Below are positions 1-13,997 of a stretch of 64,000 nucleotides of DNA, one piece after another (the stretch's first letter is position 1; each line of letters opens with the position of its first letter). The stretch is from Trema orientale (lineage: Eukaryota; Streptophyta; Magnoliopsida; Rosales; Cannabaceae): assembly GCA_002914845.1 (NCBI GenBank), contig JXTC01000110.1:622091-686090 (forward strand), written 5' to 3'. The notes beneath the pieces are model-generated. The model was not told where the DNA came from. It did no database searches and saw nothing but the letters and a program-made list of their open reading frames with translations. A program made the translations under genes and the position numbers.

Positions 1-452
1 TTTAAGGATTAGTAGGGTCATTAATTAAAAAAAATGAAAAACAATAAGATTGGCTCGTTCCCAACCCCGGTAATCTGAATTGTCAGTAACAAATTTGCTT
101 TCTTTTCAACTTTTGTAAGATGGCGACATGGTGCTTTGCCAGATAATTTACCTACGTTAATCTTTGGAGATAATTTAGCTAACTGATATAAAAGATCTAC
201 TAGAATAAGCATTCGAACAAATCAGCAGAGGGGAGATGTTTAATAGTCCGCAAATCTGGAACTTGTGGTAGACCAGAAGGAACAAAAGAATGAAAGGATT
301 TGTTGACCTATTAAGGGGAAGCTATACATAAGTATCTCATCATCTTTTTTTTTTTTTTTTTAATCCAAAATCTGTCAGGAGACAAGCAAATATTTCTGAA
401 AGAATAAGAAAAAAACTAAAGACTTCTACATTTCTGTGAGAGCCTAATCTGT
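1..452. other. 3' flank of VPS53, no gene seen
   Basis: This stretch lies downstream of the VPS53 stop codon on the minus strand and probably contains its 3' UTR and polyadenylation region. It holds a long T run near 345-361 (an A run on the VPS53 sense strand). The short open frames here show no recognisable domain or codon pattern. Confidence 0.5.
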
Positions 453-3400
453 TCATGCATTAAAGAGCTTCCTGAAAGGTCCATCCTTCCGGTCTTTTGC
501 AGCTTCTGTGAGAGCAAGGAACCTCTTGAATCCTGTTGTGGCAGCACCTCTTCCAAGCGCAGCTGCACGTGTTAGCACATCCTCTCGAGAAGCAATGAGT
601 CCAACTGAAGCAGAACTGGGCATTAAAGGAGCAGCAGGGGCACTCGGGGCCGGTTGGACTGCAGCGACAACTGGTGGTGCAATAGAAGGTTGCCTAATCC
701 CAGGTCCATGTTTGTTGAAGTCATCCAAAATGCTTTGCTGATCAGCTTTCTTAAGGCCCTGTACAAACCATCCTCAAATTATCCCAGAAAGAATTACACT
801 GAAACTTGTCATCTGCTTCTAATGTTTCAATGAAGACCATCTTTCTTATTGAAAATGGTACGATACTGCCTACCGTTACAGTTGGGGATTTTCCAAATTC
901 GAGGTTGACTGTGAAAAGACCACCATCACGAAATCACAAACTTAGAATTTTCTTTGGTAAGATAAAAGAAAAGATAACTTTTTCGTTACAACTGTTGAGC
1001 AGACTATAGCCATCAGTGCAGAGAACAGGAATTGCAGGATTCCACCCAAGAAGACTAAATTGGAAACCTCAGAGTGAACTCCTAATTGGCCAGTATATTA
1101 TGGTTGATTCTTTGGATTTTCAAAAAGCAGACTTGGACCTTACTAAGTGCATTGCAGGTTTCCATTTTAAAAGCACAGATCAGTAGGTCATTAATAATGC
1201 AATATTCAATCTTTTGTCTGAGGAATTAAGGGAGACAGGAACGAGAGAAATATTCAAGTGTTACCTTGAGCTCCAGAATCCGCTGAAATTCCATTGGTGT
1301 GCCCTCTGGTAGCAATGCTCGATATGTATCAGCCACAGAATCAACTGGGGACAGTATAACCTGTATTAGAAAAGACACGACGTGTAAACTTCCAGAAAAG
1401 AAAGTTGTGAGCTGTCAGAAACATACTAATAGAATGAAAACCAACCTTCAACAGTGCTTCAGCTTTACTCATCTCACGGCTAACAAACTTTGAATAGCTA
1501 GCGGCGCCTGATGTCTGAAACAGATAAAAAAGAATTGGATAATGGATTTAATTTGAATAATTGGAGAACGAACAAGTTAAATACAATAATGAAGCTGCTG
1601 CTAAAAAAAGAGAAGGGGGGGGGGGGGGGGGGTGGTGTAAATATTTCACTTGAGCCTAGGCAGTACTAGTACCCAAAAACCATCAATGCAGTGGTGCGTG
1701 TTTATGGTTGCAAACTAACTAATGAGGCTTAATGCTAGTAAAAGCGAGATATTAACTTAAAATTCCATGCGTACATATGCATATATATAGCACAAATTTT
1801 TGGGGTAACTTGAACAGATCTTAGCCTCTTACAGTAAAGCAAAGAGAACACTAAAAGAATGTCAAGCTGCCAAACATTGCCTGTCAAGCACAGTGGCTTC
1901 AATTTTTTATTTTTTTTTCCACATCATCTGGATCAACACTAGTAATCCAAGAAGACTTCATGCAATATGATTGAAGGAATCTTACAAAATATTAATTAAG
2001 TCGAATAAAATTTGCAAGATTAAAGCTATAATTAAAAATATTTACTACTAACCTGTCGACCAAGGGAAGGTATTTCTAAAAGAATTGTCTTTACAGCTTG
2101 AGTATCCAATAACATCTGAAAAATGCATCAAACAACTTCTTTATACCTAAGTTGCATGAATCAGTATCAAATTTTACTACCAGAATAAAATAAATTTATA
2201 TAAGAATGATCAATGTCAGGTGCATACTGAAGATGATATGTTTCTACCATTTGACAGTAGCAATCTGGTTATCAACATACTTTAGTCAACAAGTTGTTGA
2301 CTAAAACAAACAAATATATGGTGATGATAACAAATCTGCAACTGGTCTTAACTTTTACCAAAAGAATTAGAACAAAGATATCAAGAACAGCAAAACCAAG
2401 GCAAGTAGCTCCTAGTAATGAAAATAAAAAACTTTAGAAGCATCTTAATTTAAGAAGGATGACATGATTGTTATCACATAATATTAACTTAAAAAACAAA
2501 AACAAAATACAAAACAAACAAAACTATTTACTCTTTATGTATGAGTAGAGCTCAAGAAAAATATTCAAAAAGTAAATGCTTAGTTCATATAGCATTGCTG
2601 AATTCATAAATTTTAGATTAAAGGGTTGTCATTGCTGACACCCCTCCAAGCCAACTAGAAACAGGCCTCTAGAAGTAAACTTCACACCTATCCTCCCCCC
2701 CCCCCCCCAAAGAATAAATGTGCTTATTGAAAAGAATAACTGAAAAAAACGAAAAGAAAACACAAGATAAACACAAATATTGGAATTCTCCCTACTTGTT
2801 GGGCTCCAGTTTCTGATATGTGTTTGCATTTGAAAATGTTTGCATAGAAGCGCGGACCAAGAGATGATGCAAGCTGCATATAAAAATACAAATAATTGGT
2901 GCAAAAAGCTAACATTTAAGTATTAAGGAAGCTTAGTTTGCATCAGTGATGAGGTATTATATTTTAAATGGGATTTAAGGTAAGAATATTTGTCTGCAGG
3001 TGATACTTTCCAACAATAATAAAAAGATCTTTGGTTGAATATGAATGAAAAGTAATTTTGCAAGGGATGTTATTATTATTCAAAACAAAAATTATGCAGT
3101 GGAACTGGTAGGAGTCTTATTATTGTGTTGATCATGATTTTGGACTTTGTTTCCAAAAACACAAAACAAGAAAAAGAGCTTTTTGAATGCATCATCTTCT
3201 TAACGAGGTTAGCTAAGGCCTAAGAGTAATGCTATGGAAGCCAACTAAGTAGTTGTAGAGTGGAACCAAGATGCATTAAGAAAAAGACTAGAAAGAAAAA
3301 TAGAAGAAAAGAAAAATAATCACTAATGAACGAAAACGATCAGGAATTGATCTGTGATAAGAAACATATCACAGGCAATAGTATCATTTCCACAATCACC

Positions 3401-6400
3401 TTGTCCAGGAAGAACTGGAAGTAAACTGGTGAAAGGAGGCCACCAAGCACTGGAATACTACTAGTAAGAATCATATTTATGCCATTAACATATCTGCAAA
3501 AGTTTGAAGTGATTATAATCAGAGAGCGGGGAAAACAAAAGATTTGAACGGTTGGTATCATAGTAAATGTAGCTTACTCTGATTGGTCTCCAACATTTTC
3601 AAGTGTACCCCATGGAACACGAGTCATTGCAGCCATTTCAGCATCAAATTTAGTTTCCAGGCCATGCACTAGAGTAACCAATGATTTAGTTATAACTGCT
3701 GAAAACTCATCCTGCACAACAGATGCCTGAGCACCTTAGAAATGGAGGAAAGATTTCCTACCCGCGTAATTTATTCATGAAGTAGCCTTTTTTTTTCCCT
3801 AATGTCTTTTTGATTTGTTTATGAGATAGATAATACCTGAACGTCTGACATATCCACCATATCAGCAAAATGAGAATCAATTATTTTGGTTACATTCTCA
3901 GCCAGTTCACCAGCCTGTAAAAAAAATAAATTCAAGTTGCTCAGGCTGAAAAGGATGTCATCGTGCCAATTATACGATATGACTATCATCACTCCCTGGT
4001 CCTGGGAGAAGGCATGGTGTGCCAACTAGCTCTTAGAAGCATGACTCAACAACCAAACTGAACAAGAATTCAAAATTATCTGTAGTTTTAGAACTACTCT
4101 AGTGGCAAGTTCAAATTCCCTCAATTTTTTTTTTTTAATACAAAACGAGATTACTATTATTATGTAGTAAAAAGTTCAAATTCTGATTTCTGAGACCAAA
4201 AAATTAACAGTGAAGTACATTTTAGTCAGATCCTGCATTGTCTAAATGTGAAATAAAACCTGTGATGGAAAATCAACTAGTACTTATTTTCTCAAAAGGC
4301 TGGAATGCGCATCATGTTGGCCTGAGTAAGCACAAAGGAAAAAAACTAACTTCAATAATATGATTATGAGTGACAGAAAACTCACCGTCTTATGGCAGTA
4401 TTCAGCTGAATTGACAATATAACAAATGACCCTTTCATCCCTATCAGATGTCTGCATACAGTAGTAAAAGCATAACAAAAAAACAAATTAGCTTCTCAGA
4501 AGTAGATAAAATGTATTTCATAAATTAAAAAAGTAATAAAAAGATACTTTGTTACCTTTATCTGTCCATCCATACCCGTAGCTGCCGCAACAATTCCTGT
4601 GCCACCCCTGGGTAGTCTTGCAAAAAGCTTTTTAGCATACGCTTTGAGAATTCTTTGAAATACCTGATGGTGGAAAGAGGTATAAAGTTGAACCGTATGA
4701 TTTCATTTTCACACTATTTACTGGGTACTCATATTCCCTTGCCTGCCCAAGGGTTATATATTTATGTTTTGGTTGTAAACTAAGAGTTGTTTAGACCCAT
4801 TTATATAATTTTGAGGAAGAAATAGAAATAAAATCCATGCATAAGCACATATACCATGACTATGACCAGGGACTAAATAAATCGATTTTAATGGCAATAC
4901 ATTGGACGTAAGGTCCCAATATATAGTGGCGCAAGAATATCATTCAAAATATCTTGAAAAGTCATCAACTTTTCAAATATATTGTGATTTTTCATTTTAG
5001 GTTCTTTACTTTTGCATTTTTGCCTTTTATCAGCAACATATCACAATAGGTCTCCAAAATATCATCTGATAAATTTTGGACGCAAAACAGTTTTTTCATT
5101 ACATTTTCCCAATCTTATTGACACAGAGCCTATAGAAGGTACCCATAGCGCCTAGACTTAAAAAAAAAAAAAAAAACTACATATATATATGTATATGTAT
5201 AACAGTATTTGTCTGTCTTAAAATAATCCTTATTAGATTTTGTACTCACAATCTGCCCTCCCTAAAACACCACATGAGTTTAAAAGAATGTAGTTCGACT
5301 GTTCTTAATTGTTTGTTTTCTGATTAGGTTGGAACCTAAAACGTTATTAAATATTTCAAGTTTATTGTTATGAAAGATATTTTTGAATGGATAGCTAAGT
5401 TCACCGCACAATATTCAATCTACATGCTATATATTTCTACAAAGTTGAATTGAAATACAAGTAAAGCAGAGGATAAGGTATCCTGAAATACAAGAAAAAA
5501 CTCAAAAACGCAAACCAAAGAAAAAACTAAAAAACGCAAACCAAAGAAAAAAACAAAGCTAAGCACCACAATTGAAGTGTTATTTATTGTAATGCATTTT
5601 TCAAAGCTTCATTATGATTTCTATGCTTTTAGGCAAATATCCATAGTACCTGTGGATTTCATGGAAATTTCCAATGGTATCAATAATTTCTGACATTAAC
5701 CTAAAGTTGGAGCATTCATATTTATACTGATAATGGTATATTCATCATTGACTATGACCAGACTACATTACAGAAAACAAAAGAAATAAGGAATAGTTGA
5801 TTTTTAGAACGCACCTTGAACAAATTAAACAATGTCTGGCTCTTTGTTAAAGCACTGCATCTCTTCAAACTTCTCTTGATTATAAGGAACAACTATAAAA
5901 CACAGAAACCAAGCAGTGAACATATTTCATTAGAACTCAATTAAGTGAATCTGATCACGTAGGATGCATATCTCGGACTCACATCAAACTAAATTCCAAT
6001 AAAAGAGGAAAAAAATAATCGAGTGTAATACGTAAAGTTTACATTGTTTGGCTAACAAGCTGAGTATAGAATATGGTTCTTGGACATTAATGTCATCACA
6101 AAAGAAGTTTATAAACAGCTCTACTCAATTTAAAAGCAAATTAACTTGATTAGAATATAAGCTAATAAGCATTCAGGAAAGAAGAGTTTCCACAAGGAAA
6201 ATCAATCATGGGTGTAGAATTTCTGGGCACGCATTAAAAGATAGTTAAAGGAAAGACAGAATCTTTTAGTTGCTTACCTGCATGCTACTTGATAAAACAT
6301 TATTTTGACTTCCCTCTTCTATATCCCATGTTTCCTCCTGTCATGCCAAGAAAAGGTGACTCAACGGCAAGAAAGAGCAAAGCATTGAAAATATATAAAA

Positions 6401-9400
6401 GGACAATAGCAGTCTACCTGAACAAGCTTCTCTAAATTCTCCATCAGTGTCTTCTCTTCTAGTTCTATGTATATTGTCAAATGAGGTTCAAAGCAAGATG
6501 AAATAATTCCACGAAAGTTGAACTGCCAAATGAAATGGTAAAGGTATTTCCCAGGGTTATCTTTGCTTTTGTTGGATAAAGCATTTGACAAGGTCAATAA
6601 AAACTATCATAGAACAGGATCACAAGAAAACCCTTTTAGTCATGATGGTCAAACACGAGAAGGAAAAGAAAAGTTAAACCTTCTCAATTATACTATGTTC
6701 AAATAATTCATCACAGAGAAACATGAAACAGCACTGTCTTAACACTTCCATACTTAACATGAAGTATTCTTGCATTTAATCATAATTTAATCAATTTAGT
6801 ACTCTTGTTTTGTAGCAAAAAATAACCAAAATTTTCTAATTATGTCGTTAAAGCGCATAGGACTTGTCTTTGTCTTTACGTGAGTTTCTTAAAGTCTTTG
6901 TTAATATCAGTTTCTGTTTCTTATATTTAAAATATAAAAAAAAAAAGTAACTTAAAAAGTTCCTGCTGAAGGGATCCGCTCCCCTAGCATTAAATTCTGA
7001 TGTTGCGGGGGGAAATAAATCTGTTCTGAGAGTTGATCATTAATTTCCATATCTCTAGGAAAAGAGCAAAGAACCATGCAACGAGACATGCCAGAGAAAT
7101 CATCAATTTATTATACAAGCATACTTTTCCAGTGTAGCACATATATATAGAGATGCATAGAAAACAATATACATACCCCAGCTCCAGGCGCTGACAAGTC
7201 TTTGTTTCCATCCTTTTCCTGTCAATATTACAGCACAAGGGAAAAAGGGGTGATTTTATGAATATCAATTAGGTTAGACTGGAAAAACTTCTGAACCATA
7301 TAAGCAAATTGTCAATGTGCATACCACAGAACCATCTTCCTGGTGTGCAGCGAGCTTTTTTTCATACTTCTTACGAATATCTGAAACATTTGGACCAGTA
7401 GTTTGCCCTCTACCAATTTCTTCAATATCATTCCCTGTCTCTTTACCTCGAGCCCCTCCCCCAAATTTCTCTGCCAATTCATCTTCAAATTCTAGAGTTC
7501 GCTGTAAAGCCTACAATACCACATGCAGCAATAAAGATTGGAAGGAAGTGATGCTGAAATAGAATGAAGATTAAAGATTTAAATAAGAGATTATGGAATA
7601 GATCGTGAGAATCATAGTATATATCAAGTTTAATAAGACCACTTAAAATGTCCCAGACACTACATGCAGCCCTGTTAGCTACCCTTATCTATCCTACTAA
7701 AATACATCAGATGTATGGTATAAAATATATATAAAACATATTACACATAAATAATAAAAGAAAAAAAAAATTCACAGAATCCTCAAGAGTGATGCAATTA
7801 CGGATGAACAACCAGAAGATCACATTTGCCAAGAGTCACAATTAATGTGGCTCTTACAGTGTTAACAACTGTGAACCTTTTTTTTTTTTTTCGTTGTAAG
7901 TTAACAACAATGAACTTAAATGAAGTACATATTTCCATGTAAATACATTCAACAAATGTTTCCAAGTTACCTCTCCCTGGCACATGTTTTTCTCATTGGA
8001 TTAAGAATTCAACATCGCTTGTAATTTTAGACTAAATAAGAATTTTACTTTACACACAATTACAGGCTCAATATCATTTTTGATACTTTCCATCACCAGA
8101 TTATTTGCTTGAATTAAGTTCACACAATTCCAATTTTTCAGGGGGAGGAACAAATTTTATTCTATTCCAGATAATCTATCAGATACCAGAATAAGTATAA
8201 CAAGTACAGAGGCTACACTGAGAGCAAAAGAAATCAATATTGCAGGAAACATTCAAAACATAAATGCTGATCAGTGTGAGAAAAGCCTTGATGGTCTACT
8301 GAAACCATATCCATATGGCAAATGTATCAGAAAGTTAATCTATTATAACTGAACATATGTTCGTTGGGTAAAGCCTCTACAAAAATATGAACAAAAGATA
8401 CAACCATCAAAAGGAGCTATTTTAAGAAAGTACAAATGTATGCCAAATTTCACTTCTCTAGCATGTAAAATAATTAAAAATCATGTGACCAATATTGAGA
8501 GCACATAAAAAACATTAACAGCTTACCAACAATAATGTCCCAACATCAGGCTTTTCGTTAAGATTATTAAGGATCTCCTCCAGTTGTTTCCTGGAAACAA
8601 AGCACATCCAACACTCTAAAGAGTTATACAATCTAAATCTCATGGCAGTACAGTTGGGGAATGGGGAGGAGAGAGATAATAACTATTTAACCCATAGAAA
8701 ATCAATACAATAAAAATAGCTAAATAAACAAGGAATGAAAATAAAAAAAATATATAAATTGTTATCTGTTGTGTTACAATGACAGTAGTGGCATTCATTT
8801 CCAATGGTTAAAATGATTTAAACCACAGGATTCGATAAGCTTTTAGGTATTTTCTATCCGTGGCCACAACACCATATCTTACACGTAATATTTTAATTTC
8901 TACGTGAACCTTCAATAGAATAAAATCTAGCCTCTATATAAAAGAGTACAGGCCAAAACAAAAGATTCTAATATTGAGGACAAAGAGAACATACCTTGTC
9001 TTCTTACAGAACTGAATACAGAGTCCATATGGAACATGCCACGAAGTAGGAAAAATCTTCCAGATCTCTTCATTTGTTCTTATTCGCCGTTTGATCCATG
9101 CATATCTTCGTTCGGTCTTATCCAACTTAGCAAGTTCTAGAACAAACATTAAAGAATTCAAAATCGAAGAAATTAAAGGAGAACTCTAAATACAGAAGTT
9201 GGTATAATAATTTGTAGAGAGGAACTCAGACAAACCAGCTCCTTCAAAGATTTGTTCATAAGATGTAAGCTCCCTGCTGCAAAAATTGTTCACCAACTCT
9301 TCTCTAACAGATGGCTCTAAAGCATCCACAACTAAGCAAGCATCAGATAATAGCTGTAGTAAATTAGTTTCTTCTGTCTCTTTCCCTGTACCTAAGCTGA

Positions 9401-12400
9401 GAACAAACAAGAAAGGATAAATGCTTAGGAAGCAGATACTGATAGTCTTACAGTTACAATTAAGTGAATGTCATTAGATGATAATTGTCGATGTTTATAT
9501 AGAAACAAAAACAGAGAGAAAAAGAACAAGTCGCTTTCAAGAAACTGCATAAAAGACATGATTTAAACTATCAGTTATTGAGATATCAAACTAAAAACTG
9601 CATAAAAGACAGACTTCGAGCTTTTCAGTTATTGATATCAACCTCAAAACTACTAAAAGTCTGAGACAAACAAGTTCAGTGAAGATCTAGTACATATTGC
9701 ATAAGTCACATAAATTGATGGTCCTGGACCAAGCTTTCCCCCTAGGTGAAAAAGATAAAAGTTGGTAATGCAAAAAATATTTTGGGCATTAAGTAAGCAT
9801 CTAACACATCAAACTCAACAGCATGAAGTTGAAATTATTTAAGGGTGCTAAGAATGCATCCGACGTAGTCAACTAACATTTCATAAGAAGTATAGTGAAT
9901 GCAAACTCAAGAAAAACGCTCCAACAAATTAACCAGCTCTATGAGAATAAGAAATTAATCTCAATTGGTGATAAAGGAAAATTGCTTTCGGTAGTCTTTT
10001 ACATGTTGGATTTCGTTACCATACCTTGAGAAATCAGAGAACACGTGTGATTTAAGTATTTGCTTGATATTCTTAAATTTCTCTTTGAGCTCTGTGATTT
10101 TTGGAATATCCCTATAGGCGTCAAAATGACTACATAGTTGGTTCACTGCCTGAAATGAATCATGAACTAATAATTAGCAAACGAAGTAACTTTAACAAGA
10201 ATGCTAAAATAGTGCTCTGGAACTGTAAGTTTATTTTTCTATGCACCGAATAGGCGAATACCATATCAAGTTTAATAAGACAAAAAAGATACTTAAAGAA
10301 TTTTCTTTGAAAAATAAAATCGTGTCAGAAGACCGTGTTTAGAAGTATCACAAAGTAATAATTCATACAAGAGCAAAACAACATTTAAGCAATAGACTAC
10401 AAAGAAAAAAGAAAGAAAGAAAGAAAGAAAGAAATAACACACGGAATATCTTAATGGTGAAGCACCACTTAACCTACGGTAAATATGACACTTTATATGA
10501 TGAATTACATATTAGAAACTCAAATTAAATCATCAAGGGGAAGAAATACCTCCAATTGTGCAGCTGCCTCCTTGTATTGTCTCTTCGAAGCCATTACTTG
10601 AAGTTGCTCAACGGCAGAGACTGCCATAACACAAAAGTGGTGTTACTTGGGTATTCTAATAATATGCAACTTTAGTCTTCTAATTATCAACCAATCAGCT
10701 CATATTCCATTAGCAAGCAGGAAAATCACACAGCTAACTTGATCCTTTTCAGTTTCAGTAGAAAATATATATTCACAAGTCATAGATGTCAGTTTAGAGT
10801 TCATTTTGGGGCCCACCTTATAAACTAATTATTTAGGGGCCCACCTTATAAACTTCACAGCTACAACTTTCATAGCTGATCTATCAGAACATTGTTAGAG
10901 AACATCTACTCAAAAAGTTTGCACAGGACCAAATAAGAATAGAAAGTAACACAACATTTGACTAGGTAGTTCTTATCTTTGATAAGCCATGTGATACGTA
11001 ATTAGCAAAGAAATTAAATAGGATACTATTTCTGCACTCTTTGCTATATGTAGTGAAGGCTTATAACTTCAGTCAGAGAACTAAGCAATAAAATTTAAGT
11101 CCTATCCCTCATTTATGCAACAACATACTGCACAAGATACAGTACATCATCACATACTAAAAAAAATTCCCAAGTTAAGCACAGTTAAACTCAACAAATC
11201 CCACGTTTTATTTGGTTTCTTTCTTTTCATCTCATAGTACCACAAATTAAATAAAATATTTATTAATCAATTTCAACATAGCATCTCTACGAGTAGAACT
11301 ACTGTGTTTCAGAGAACATCACAATTTTTAACTTGGTGCTTTACCTTTCATGTCTAGACATTCATGTTAGTCTTTGACAAAAAATAAACACATTTATTCT
11401 TCCTTGCATAGAGAAACTTTTATTTCAGTTAAGAACACCATTCAGAAAACCTGTGCTATAAGATTAGGAATCTTGAATATGAAATTCACCAGTGATCAGC
11501 AAATAGTCATAGCAATACTCATTGTAAAGAAAATATAGGAGAAGAAAAGTACCTAGCATGGTAAGACGATGAAGAGCAGTAATTGTTGTTGTTATATGCT
11601 TCTTTGCAAAGTCCAACTTCTTTATGTCACGACATATTTCTTGAACCATTGTCTCACTTTGCTCAGCTTTGGTTTTTATTTCTCGGATTTTATACATAAG
11701 TTCCTGCGTTACAGGTTGACAAGGGGAAAAAAATTACGGCAAAAACTACGCAAATGAACCCTTACATTAGACTAAAGGTAAGGAGAACGACATTCGTAGT
11801 TCATTGAGTGCATACTTCCACAGCACGTGTAGCAGCAGCAAGGTCTTCCTTGGCTTTAGTCCCTGAATTACTCTGGAAGTGCAATGGCCAATCCATCATA
11901 AGACAAAGTATATACTTATTTTAAGCATAAATTTAGACGATAAAAATATTTTGTACTTTCCTAAGTTTTTAGGATTATTATTAGAGTTTCTATCTTATGT
12001 CTAATTCTGAGAGTTAATTTCGAGATTGAGTTAGGATTGTTTACTTGCCTATCTATATATAGGCCTTACTATGTCCAGCATTGCCAAACTCGTTGATGAA
12101 ATTGTCAGAACTATTCAAGCTTTCTCTCTCTAGTTCTTCTTATTCTTCCTTTCCTACGTAGGCTAAATCAAATCCTTTGACACTATGTTTTCTAAACTAT
12201 GGTACTGGACACGTCTAACTTTAATAAGGTACATGGGTTTGTGATATTTGTTGCTTCTAATCTTACACATTGACACCCTTCAAATTCAATCTACAAGGCA
12301 AGTAAGGCATTGAGAAAGGTGAACACTGTACCTGCTGACGAACGGCGGCTAAAATTTCAGTATCCACACGTCGAATCTCATTATGTATCTTTTGCATAAG

Positions 12401-12839
12401 TGGTTCAACACCCGTCAAAGATGCCTCTGAATATGGCAAAAAAATTTACGGTTTTAGTACAATGTAAAGTATATCATCATAGTATAGGAAGAATAATCTG
12501 CAATGAGTAAGTAATTTTCCAAAGGACTCTAAAGTAAACACATGACCTTTTTGAACTTATGGTCTGTCATTACCAATAAAAGAATTATACAAAATTTGAT
12601 CTCTTTATCAGCCAAAAAATTGTCTTTAAAAAGAAAAAATGCAATTGTATGCCGATTTCCTAGACCTCGATTGCTACTCAAAACACATAAAACTTAGTTT
12701 CATATGTTACATAATTTAAAGGTATACAATGCATATATACATATACATAAATATAAACATATACATGTGTGTCGGGAGAGAGGGAGAGACCTGTGGGGAA
12801 CATCTGGTTGATGTATTCCAAAGCGCTAGACTTGTCCAT
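453..12839 (-). CDS. VPS53: VPS53, subunit of the GARP/EARP vesicle-tethering complex
   Basis: Complete gene in 24 coding exons, spliced by eye with GT-AG junctions in consistent phase: 12839-12791, 12426-12332, 11872-11816, 11703-11553, 10620-10550, 10149-10025, 9396-9236, 9136-8995, 8590-8527, 7510-7325, 7218-7177, 6522-6418, 6337-6278, 5892-5815, 4663-4556, 4451-4386, 3914-3837, 3711-3578, 3493-3400, 2873-2796, 2115-2053, 1514-1446, 1360-1265, 758-453. These sum to 2478 nt, or 825 residues, the size I recall for Arabidopsis VPS53 (HIT1). The start MDKSSALEYINQMFPT is the family N-terminus and follows a good acceptor. The Vps53 N-terminal coiled-coil region (for example AEQSETMVQEICRDIKKLDF in exon 4) covers roughly the first half; the C-terminal half ends in a Pro/Ala-rich linker and the plant C-terminus DRKDGPFRKLFNA. 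With VPS51, VPS52 and VPS54 it tethers endosome-derived vesicles at the trans-Golgi network; the Arabidopsis mutant is heat-sensitive (family knowledge). No frameshift or missing exon was seen. Confidence 0.96.
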
Positions 12840-13990
12840 TGCTCTTTTCTAGCCCAAGAAAATCGATTTATTCCGTACCGTAATCAATCTACAGGCCAAG
12901 GGCATGCACAATCGTCTTGGATATTAAATTACACTCAATTGCAATGTTGCATGAACTGAATCAAATATTAATCAACAAATCCAATTCATATGACTCAAAT
13001 TTCATTGACATATATATATATATATTAGCATTACATACATGAAAATAATTAACATTGAATTCAAAAAAAAAAAATGTCATACATTGAAGAGAAATTTAGA
13101 TATCTTATTAGATGTAGCTTCCTGGGAGATAAAACCCATTACAAGCGTGCGCTTACAAGACCAAAAAGACAAAAGCCCTGCGGATTGAGGGCCACCTCGA
13201 ACTTGATAACCCCATTGTGGTAAATAAAAGAGCTCCCACAAGGTGTTTGAGAAAGTGTTCAACCGCCGGATCTATGCTACTCTAATACATATAATCCAAT
13301 ACGCAATCTACATAACAATGAGATATTTTCTAATGTCAGCCTGTTAGAACTACATTCTCGACAAAAAACTCCCAACATTAACAAAGAAAGAAAACAAATT
13401 CAAACCCAAGAAATAAAAAATAAAAAACATTATTCTCACAAAAAAATTACCACTATTAACAAAGAAAGAAAACAAATTATTCTTCTCCTAAACCAATATA
13501 CAACGAAATGAATCTACAACAGACCTAGTAAATTAAGGGTGCAAACATGCAAATCAGATCCCAAACTAAAACTTAAGCAAAGATCAACAAAACCCAGAAA
13601 CCAAATTAGTTTACCAACAAAATAAAACAACATATACATACACACATCAAACCTTAATCAAACATGAACAAAACCCAGAAAAGCAAACGAATTTACCAAC
13701 AAAATAAAACACAACATACACATATACATACGTATATCAGATTCAACAACCAGAGATCTAATCAGAAACAACGAAAGAGAAAGACGTAACCGAAGAAAGA
13801 CACCAGTATAACCATTGATATCCACTGAAAATTTAGACCAGAACAAATATACGAAGACGAAGAGAATGAAAACGCACCGTTTGAGATCGCCACGGACCCA
13901 GATCGGATCAAGAGTGAGAAGGAAGCAAAGGAGGTGGGTTCGAAGCTTTACGTTTCTCCAGACTCTCTCCTTTGTTTTGTTCAGTCTCAC
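12840..13990 (-). promoter_or_regulatory. VPS53 5' leader with probable leader intron
   Basis: An acceptor (ctag) at 12850-12849 precedes the start codon by 9 bases. A plausible donor (ACG|GTGCG) lies at 13877-13876. This gives a short non-coding first exon of about 13990-13878 and a leader intron of about 1 kb. The leader is inferred from splice signals and base composition, not from transcript data. The intron holds local duplications: two ~60 bp similar stretches at 13585-13640 and 13668-13730, and a repeated acaaagaaagaaaacaaatt motif near 13390 and 13460. Confidence 0.5.
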
Positions 13991-13997
13991 AGAGAAG

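Noticed and set aside
453..741. Plus-strand open frame of 77 codons at 508-741
   Set aside because: It is the antisense of the last VPS53 exon, whose minus-strand reading matches the family C-terminus.
1616..1632. Long G run in a VPS53 intron
   Set aside because: A homopolymer of this kind is an unstable microsatellite or assembly artefact; nothing suggests a functional quadruplex with separate G tracts.
12729..12959. Plus-strand open frame of 76 codons, repeated near 21623 and 24205
   Set aside because: It is the antisense of VPS53 exon 1 and its copies. The similarity among the three comes from the duplication.
13658..13990. 110-codon minus-strand frame upstream of VPS53
   Set aside because: The translation is hydrophobic and low in complexity, it overlaps the inferred leader exon, and it lacks any domain. 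It could be an upstream frame but I have no support.
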